From: Palsa-1400 sp036501625
GTDB lineage: Bacteria; Verrucomicrobiota; Verrucomicrobiia; Limisphaerales; Palsa-1400
Length of the DNA: 64,000 bases
Direction: 5' to 3'
Assembly: GCA_036501625.1 (NCBI GenBank)
Contig: DASXZY010000008.1
Coordinates: forward strand, 62,001 to 126,000
The notes under the pieces were generated by a model. It did no database searches, was not told where the DNA came from, and saw nothing but the letters and a program-made list of their open reading frames with translations. This document shows positions 58,926-64,000 of this stretch, piece by piece. Each line of letters opens with the position of its first letter. Position 1 is the stretch's first letter. The position numbers and the translations under genes were made by a program.

Positions 58926-60171
58926 ATCCAGCGCCCCCGCGCCGGAAAAACCCCGCCGCACGTTGTTGATCGTCGATGACGAGGAAGGGCCAAGGCAATC
59001 CCTTCGCGTCGTCTTCAAGGACGATTATTCGCTTCTGGTCGCCTCCAACGGGGCCGACGCCCTGGAGTTGGTTCGCAAAAATAAGATCAACGCCGCCATG
59101 CTCGACATCCGCATGACCGGCATGAGCGGCACTGAATTGCTGGAAAGAATCAAGGCCATCCAGCCGTCCATCGAAGTCATTATGTTGACTGCCTTTGAGA
59201 CGGTGGAAACCATTCGCCAAGCCTTGCGCCTGGGCGCGTGTGATTATCTCAACAAACCGTTCGACGTCGCCAACATTCGCAAAGCCGTGGCCATCGCGAT
59301 GGAGCGCCATTCCTTCGCCGACGAAATCCGGGCCAACAACGACAAGCTGTCCGCCCTGCAAATGGAATTGCACGATCAAAAATTGCAGGAGGAAATCACA
59401 CGCACGCGCGGCGAGATTTACGCCAGCATCATCCATGACATCAACGGCCCGCTGACCATCATTTCCGGCTTCATCCAAATCATCAACCAGCGCATGGGCG
59501 ATTCCAAAAAACTGGAGGGAGACGACTTCGAGCTGGTCAAGGACCGCCTGCGGCGCATCACCCGGCAAGTGAGCAGTTGCATTGAGATTTCCCACCGCTA
59601 TCTCGGTTTCATGCGCCAGCAGCCCTCGGTGCCCACTTCTCTCAATGTAAACCTTATTCTTGACGACCTGCGCGAACTGCTCAATGTCCATCCCAGCAAA
59701 GGTCAAAACGAATTGAAGATTCACGCGCTGGTTTCGGACATTGAACTCTATATCAACGGCACCGACCTGATCCAAATTCTTCTCAATCTGGCCATCAACG
59801 CCCTCCAATCCTCGCCTGAACCGCATGTCGTGGATATTTCGGGCCGGATGCTGGAATCCGGCTCGGTTCTGGCCAGTCTGCAAAACGGTCCCTCCGAGCG
59901 GGTGATTTTTGGGCGCGGTTTTTCTGACGAGCCGCCCTTGTTGCAATTAACTGTCACCGACGACGGCCCCGGCATTCCGGCCGAAGTGCTGCCGCGGATT
60001 TTTGACCCCTATTTCACGACCAAGACCCCCGGCAAGGGCACCGGATTGGGCTTGGCCATCGTCCATCGCCTGCTCAACGAGGCGCGCGGTTGCCTGCACG
60101 TGCATTCAGAACCCGGCCAGGGCGCCACTTTCAATATCTACCTGCCGGCCAACCTCAATCCGCGCTCATAA
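58891..60171 (+). CDS. Receiver-first histidine kinase (response regulator fused to HisKA/HATPase)
   Basis: 426 residues. An N-terminal receiver domain with phospho-acceptor Asp72 (INAAMLDIRMTGMSGTELLE), Thr and Lys (IMLTAFETVET; DYLNKPFDVANIR); then a coiled-coil (SALQMELHDQKLQEEITRTR), a HisKA box with His182 (ASIIHDINGPLTIISGF), N-box ILLNLAINALQSS, G1 VTDDGPGIPAEV and G2 GTGLGLAIVHRLL. No membrane segment, so it is cytoplasmic and probably an intermediate in a phosphorelay with another kinase. Its start lies inside the 3' end of the FadL gene; the two are translationally coupled. No DNA-binding domain. Confidence 0.92.
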   Translation: MHSPSTLAIDSESSAPAPEKPRRTLLIVDDEEGPRQSLRVVFKDDYSLLVASNGADALELVRKNKINAAMLDIRMTGMSGTELLERIKAIQPSIEVIMLTAFETVETIRQALRLGACDYLNKPFDVANIRKAVAIAMERHSFADEIRANNDKLSALQMELHDQKLQEEITRTRGEIYASIIHDINGPLTIISGFIQIINQRMGDSKKLEGDDFELVKDRLRRITRQVSSCIEISHRYLGFMRQQPSVPTSLNVNLILDDLRELLNVHPSKGQNELKIHALVSDIELYINGTDLIQILLNLAINALQSSPEPHVVDISGRMLESGSVLASLQNGPSERVIFGRGFSDEPPLLQLTVTDDGPGIPAEVLPRIFDPYFTTKTPGKGTGLGLAIVHRLLNEARGCLHVHSEPGQGATFNIYLPANLNPRS

Positions 60172-60176
60172 CTCAT

Positions 60177-60884
60177 ATGGCGGACAAGCCACCGCCCCCT
60201 TTGACATCCGGCGCCCTTTACCTGGTCGCCACTCCCATCGGCAACCTGGAAGACATCACCCTTCGGGCCTTGCGGGTTTTGCGGGAGTGCGACGTGGTCG
60301 CGGCGGAGGACACCCGCCATTCGGGGCGGCTCTTGAGCCATTTTGGCATTTCCAAGCCGATGCTCAGTTATTTCCAGTTTAACGAAGCCCGGCGGAGCGA
60401 GGAAATTTTGGAGCGGCTGGGCCGCGGCGAGAAAATCGCGCTGGTCACAGACGCGGGCAGCCCCGGCATCAGCGATCCGGGAGAACGGGTGGTGGCGGCG
60501 GCGAGGGTGGCCGGGTTTCGGGTGGAACCAGTGCCGGGGCCGTGCGCCATGGTGGCGGCCCTGACGGCGAGCGGATTGCCCGCCAGCGAGTTCCATTTTG
60601 TCGGATTTTTGCCCCATAAAAGCGGCCAGCGCCGGCGCCAATTGGAGGCCCTCCGCGCCGTGCCGGGAACGCTTATCTTCTACGAATCCCCCTACCGGAT
60701 CGCCAAGCTCCTGGAGGAATTGGCCGAGCTTTATCCTGCGCGCAAGTTGGTCTTGGCCAAAGAGTTAACGAAAAAATTCGAGGAGTTCAAGAGCGGCCTG
60801 GCACAGCCGCTGCTGGAGGCCATCCGTGCGCAGGCGCCCAAGGGGGAATGGACTGTCTTGGCCGCCCCGGAAGCGCCGTTATAA
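60177..60884 (+). CDS. rsmI: 16S rRNA (cytidine-1402 2'-O) methyltransferase
   Basis: 235 residues from the ATG at 60177. Family signatures: LYLVATPIGNLEDITLRALR, VVAAEDTRHSGRLLSHFGI, VTDAGSPGISDPGERVV, VPGPCAMVAALTASGLP and KLVLAKELTKKFEEFKSG. It methylates C1402 of 16S rRNA with RsmH and supports decoding accuracy. A longer frame starts at 60090 inside the kinase gene but homology begins here, 5 nt after the kinase stop. At the very 3' end, TTGGCC (60858-60863) and TATAAT (60880-60885) with 16-nt spacing could drive the next gene. Confidence 0.95.
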   Translation: MADKPPPPLTSGALYLVATPIGNLEDITLRALRVLRECDVVAAEDTRHSGRLLSHFGISKPMLSYFQFNEARRSEEILERLGRGEKIALVTDAGSPGISDPGERVVAAARVAGFRVEPVPGPCAMVAALTASGLPASEFHFVGFLPHKSGQRRRQLEALRAVPGTLIFYESPYRIAKLLEELAELYPARKLVLAKELTKKFEEFKSGLAQPLLEAIRAQAPKGEWTVLAAPEAPL

Positions 60885-61028
60885 TTCTTGTCAAATTTTT
60901 TTCTTGATTCGTTTCGTCCTTTTCCTTATGGTCGCGTCATTCAGCTTAGTCCCAAAGCCGAACGTGCGGTTAAAAAAACCCAGGATGGGCAAACCGTTCC
61001 AGATAAAATGGGTCAACAGCAAAGTTAT

Positions 61029-61424
<396 letters not shown>

Positions 61425-61489
61425 ACAGCCGGTCTTTGTTCGTTTTCGAGTTGTGGCGGCTGCCTTTGGGTGGCCGGTATCCCCCCTCT

Positions 61490-62863
61490 TCAGACGAATT
61501 TGCCTGGATTCAATATCCCCTTTGGGTCCAGGCACGATTTTATTTGCCCATGCAGCTTTCGCGTCACGGGCGAAACTGCCAGGGGCCACCACGGCTTTTT
61601 GGCCAGGCCAATGCCGTGTTCGCCCGTAATCACCCCGCCCCACTCCAGCACTTGGCGGAATAACTGGTCGAGGGCCGTGCGGGTGCGCTTTTCCACGCCC
61701 GGCCATGCCGCGTCATACATGACGTTGACGTGTATATTGCCGTCCCCGGCATGGCCAAAACAAGCAATGGGCAGGCCGGATGATTTCTGCAATCGGGCCG
61801 CGAATGCAAAAAGGTCTTCCAGCCTCCCGCGCGGCACCGCGATGTCCTGGTTTAACTTAATAAGGCCGGTGTCGCGCAACGAATAGGAAAACTCGCGGCG
61901 CAGGCCCCACAATTTTTCACACTCTTCCTTCCCGTTCGCGCGCTGGATGAAAACGGGCTTCTGGGACCGAATCAGCCGCTCCAGCGCCTGCGCGTCGCTT
62001 CGCACTGATTTTTCCCGGCCATCCAATTCCACCATCAACAACGCGCGCGAACCGGCCAGCCGCTTGCTTCCCGTGCGCTTCCGGGCCGCTTCCAGCGTAA
62101 ACGAATCCGCCACCTCCAGTGCGCAAGGCAGAAAGCCGTCCGCGAAAATAGCGCCAATGGCCCGCGCGGCCGCTTTCATCGAGTCAAATCCAACCACCAA
62201 GAGCGCACGGTAAGGCGGCAGCGGAATCAGCTTCAAAGTTACCTCCGTCACGACCGCCAGCAGCCCTTCCGAGCCGACGATCAAGCGTGTCAAATCAAAG
62301 CCGGTTTTGTTCTTGTGCGTGCGCCCGCCCAAGGCGGCCACCGAACCGTCCGCCAGCACGGCTTGGAGGCCCAAAACGTAATCGCGCGTCACGCCATATT
62401 TCAGGCAGCGCGGACCGCCGGCATTGGTCGCCACCGTGCCGCCGACGCTGCAATCGGCCCGGCTGGCGGGATCGGGCGGATAATACAAACCAACGCGTTC
62501 GACAGCATCCTGGAGCGTTTTGAGGATCACGCCCGGTTCAGCCACGGCCACGAAATCGCGGGCATTGATTTCTTTGATGCGATTCATCCGTTCGAGCGAA
62601 AGGACAATGCCTCCCCGAATCGGGACGCACCCGCCGACGTATCCAAAACCAGCCCCGCGGGCCGTTAAAGGAATTCCGTGCGCCGAAGCAAATTTCAAAA
62701 GCCGGGAAACGGAAGCCGCACTGGCAGGCAGCGCCACGGCCGAAGGAACATGCCGGGCGAACCATTTATCCCCCGCGTATTGTTCCAGCGCGGACCGTTC
62801 TGTAAGCAGTTCGCCGGCCGCCAGGATCCTCGAAAGGCGCTTGATCGGAGGCGGCGCGCTCAC
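61490..62863 (-). CDS. glcD: FAD-linked oxidase, GlcD-like (glycolate/D-lactate oxidase subunit)
   Basis: 457 residues from the GTG at 62863, whose start overlaps the DUF2007 stop by 4 nt (GTGA). FAD-binding (PCMH) region: AVALPASAASVSRLLKFASA, SVGGTVATNAGGPRCLKYGV, GYVGGCVPIRGGIVLSLERM. C-terminal FAD-oxidase domain: CFGHAGDGNIHVNVM and VITGEHGIGLAKKPW. Such enzymes oxidise 2-hydroxyacids such as glycolate or D-lactate at the membrane. glcE and glcF partners are not present here. The frame is open further upstream, but that sequence lies antisense-like over the DUF2007 gene in another frame and is not homologous. Confidence 0.87.
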   Translation of the reverse strand: MSAPPPIKRLSRILAAGELLTERSALEQYAGDKWFARHVPSAVALPASAASVSRLLKFASAHGIPLTARGAGFGYVGGCVPIRGGIVLSLERMNRIKEINARDFVAVAEPGVILKTLQDAVERVGLYYPPDPASRADCSVGGTVATNAGGPRCLKYGVTRDYVLGLQAVLADGSVAALGGRTHKNKTGFDLTRLIVGSEGLLAVVTEVTLKLIPLPPYRALLVVGFDSMKAAARAIGAIFADGFLPCALEVADSFTLEAARKRTGSKRLAGSRALLMVELDGREKSVRSDAQALERLIRSQKPVFIQRANGKEECEKLWGLRREFSYSLRDTGLIKLNQDIAVPRGRLEDLFAFAARLQKSSGLPIACFGHAGDGNIHVNVMYDAAWPGVEKRTRTALDQLFRQVLEWGGVITGEHGIGLAKKPWWPLAVSPVTRKLHGQIKSCLDPKGILNPGKFV

Positions 62864-63081
62864 GCGGCGGGCGAGTCGTTCGATTGCAGCAAAACGCGGG
62901 CGCTTTCGGCTTGGTCGTCCGGCACCTGAACCTCCGACCCGCCAATGGGCAAATTGAAGCCAAAACTGATGGCCGTGGTGCCGCTCTTGACGTTCACCAA
63001 AAAGCCATTGGCCTCCAGACGCGACTTGACCAAATCCGCTTCCGCCGGAGTGGCCGCATTGGCAACAGTGACAAATTCCAT
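62860..63081 (-). CDS. DUF2007 small protein (putative signal-transducing protein)
   Basis: 73 residues (MEFVTVANAATPAEADLVKS ... EVQVPDDQAESARVLLQ) with the beta-alpha-beta pattern of the DUF2007 family, which resembles a PII-like or ACT-like ligand-binding fold. Family members are small cytoplasmic proteins of unknown role, sometimes fused to or beside metabolic genes. Here it is translationally coupled (GTGA) to the GlcD-like oxidase, which suggests a regulatory role toward it. Confidence 0.8.
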   Translation of the reverse strand: MEFVTVANAATPAEADLVKSRLEANGFLVNVKSGTTAISFGFNLPIGGSEVQVPDDQAESARVLLQSNDSPAA

Positions 63082-63488
63082 GCCAACAACATGGCGTCAA
63101 AGCCCTTAAAACTCAAGTCCCAGCGTCCCAGTCTCAATCGCAATCGCAATCTTCCCGCGCCGTTTGGAGTTCGGCTCCAGATTAACTGCTTGCATTACCA
63201 TGAAATCATGGTACAGTCTGGGCATATTCGCGCTTCGGCGCATGTTCTTTTGGGGTTTTGGAGGGATTTTTCAAATAAAAAATTAGCAAAAACAAACTGA
63301 GACCAAGGCAAATCAAGAGAAAACAGGGCATAACAAGGTAGATTGCGATATTTTTCGATCAAAACGGCGGCCCGGCGCCGGGCTGTTGCTTTTTGCCCCA
63401 TCGCAGGTGTTCGACATGCCTCCAATGATCATGCTGCACTCCTGGCATCCCACAAACAGAACAACGCAAAACAAGGACGGGCAATACT
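63082..63488. other. Intergenic region between divergent genes
   Basis: 407 bp without a credible gene. It holds the palindrome at 63196-63213 (listed separately), a GCCCGGCGCCGGGC hairpin (63370-63383) followed by TGTTGCTTTTT that could be a weak terminator, and AT-rich DNA from 63260 to 63360. Confidence 0.5.
63190..63217 (+). promoter_or_regulatory. 18-bp palindrome between possible -35 and -10 boxes
   Basis: TACCATGAAATCATGGTA (63196-63213) has perfect 8-bp arms around AA. It sits between TTGCAT (63190-63195) and TACAGT (63212-63217), which overlap the arm ends and read like weak -35 and -10 boxes at 16-nt spacing. A repressor operator fits; the nearby gene encoding a ROK-type HTH protein is a possible binder. 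Confidence 0.45.
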
Positions 63489-63689
63489 ATGAATGCTGCT
63501 GCCACTCGGGCCAATCTTCTGCTAGCAGGCTTTTCTTTTATGCTGCTGGCATCCGCCGCGCGCGATGCCAATGCCCGCCAAATTGTAAGTTCACTAGCTC
63601 CGTCCCAAACGATTTCGACGGTGGCCGGAGGCGATTCCTGCGAGCCGATCGCCACGCCCGATGGCCGGTTTTTCTTCTGGTTCTTTTGA
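63489..63689 (+). CDS. Short secreted ORF, possible truncated PD40-repeat protein
   Basis: 66 codons with AAGGA at 11-nt spacing. A signal-peptide-like start (ATRANLLLAGFSFMLLASAA) is followed by TISTVAGGDSCEPIATPDGR, which resembles the first half of a PD40/WD40-like repeat of the form 'S-x-P-x-x-S-x-D-G-R-F'; the frame then ends after FFFWFF. It may be a remnant of a larger secreted propeller protein or a real small secreted peptide. Confidence 0.35.
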   Translation: MNAAATRANLLLAGFSFMLLASAARDANARQIVSSLAPSQTISTVAGGDSCEPIATPDGRFFFWFF

Positions 63690-63726
63690 CACGCGTGTGA
63701 CATTTTGAAATCGAAAAAAACAGGTT

Positions 63727-64000
63727 ATGTCCGCCAAACAAACTAAGACGCGAGCCGGCGCCGCGGCCGGCCCGCGCCGCTTCAAGATCAAGCAGGAGAC
63801 CATCGCTTACCTGGAAGGCGACCTGCTCCGGCGCGTCCGCGCGCAAGAGGGCTTGTCGCGCGTCGAGTTGGCGCGAGACCTCAACCTCGCCCCATCGACC
63901 GTCGGCATTTATGTCGATCATCTGATCGAGGAGGGGTTCCTGCTCGAAAGCAAACGGGTGGGCAGCGAGTTCGGCCGGCCGCCCACGGCGCTGGCTCTGA
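63727..64000 (+). CDS. ROK-family-type transcriptional regulator, N-terminal winged HTH (partial)
   Basis: The frame begins at the ATG at 63727 and is open to the right edge. It shows a winged-helix segment: IAYLEGDLLRRVRAQEGLSR, VELARDLNLAPSTVGIYVDH, LIEEGFLLESKRVGSEFGRP. The 'GRPPTALAL' tail is the junction usually found between the HTH and the sugar-kinase-like domain of ROK repressors, so the rest is probably a ROK sugar-binding domain. It would repress sugar-utilisation genes. The palindrome at 63196-63213 is a possible site. Confidence 0.75.
   Translation, partial: MSAKQTKTRAGAAAGPRRFKIKQETIAYLEGDLLRRVRAQEGLSRVELARDLNLAPSTVGIYVDHLIEEGFLLESKRVGSEFGRPPTALAL

Noticed and set aside
62864..63100. 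79-codon upstream extension of the GlcD-like frame
   Set aside because: It runs in another frame over the DUF2007 gene; GlcD homology begins at the GTG at 62863.

Overview
The window looks like a chromosomal segment of a Gram-negative, probably soil or freshwater bacterium of the Verrucomicrobiota (Pedosphaera/Limisphaerales-like). The evidence is the LPS gene lpxC, a BspA-type leucine-rich-repeat protein, a Tat-exported Gfo/Idh/MocA oxidoreductase, DUF1080, a DUF1559-like pseudopilin with an H-X9-DG tail, LamG and autotransporter-repeat surface proteins, and propeller-type sensor kinases. I found no rRNA, tRNA, CRISPR array, insertion sequence or phage genes. The assignment comes from protein content only.

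Layout. 1-8.8 kb: lpxC (cut by the left edge), the rhamnose genes rhaA-rhaT, a BspA-like gene broken by an in-frame TGA, a secreted hydrolase, a DUF1080 protein and an NlpC/P60 lipoprotein. 8.8-16.3 kb: tig, two very small ORFs, an orphan DGQHR-domain (DndB-like) gene, a Gfo/Idh/MocA oxidoreductase, and an overlapping larB-larC-glycosyltransferase operon. 16.5-24 kb: three overlapping CNNM/CorC-like membrane genes, a HTH antitoxin/RES toxin pair with its own operator-like promoter, a membrane spermidine-synthase-like protein and an OsmC protein. 24-35 kb: a LamG protein, pseudopilin and GH78-like rhamnosidase operon behind a striking palindromic promoter, an unknown lipoprotein, and a NarL-type two-component pair whose sensor resembles a rhamnosidase accessory domain.

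35.0-40.8 kb holds the most unusual locus, a compact three-gene operon. It encodes a diverged tryptophan-2,3-dioxygenase-like protein, a large protein joining a degenerate metallophosphoesterase domain, a degenerate P-loop domain and a TIR-like domain, and a NACHT-type NTPase with intact Walker motifs. This is the architecture of a biological-conflict (antiphage-type) system and is my main candidate for an undescribed system.

40.8-64 kb: a GH106 rhamnosidase behind a PIN-TRAM protein and mlaE-mlaF-mlaD, a giant autotransporter-repeat surface protein ending at a strong terminator, a noncoding stretch with inverted repeats, a second propeller-type kinase/response-regulator pair, a FadL porin, a receiver-kinase hybrid, rsmI, a glycine-rich RRM protein, a DUF2007/GlcD pair, a short truncated secreted ORF and the start of a ROK-type regulator (cut by the right edge).

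Rhamnose is a recurring theme: RhaA, RhaT, a GH78-like enzyme, a GH106 enzyme and a kinase with a rhamnosidase-like sensor domain lie within 43 kb, which suggests a plant- or bacterial-polysaccharide degrader. Three separate modules (DGQHR protein, RES toxin pair, 35-41 kb trio) are of defence or conflict type.
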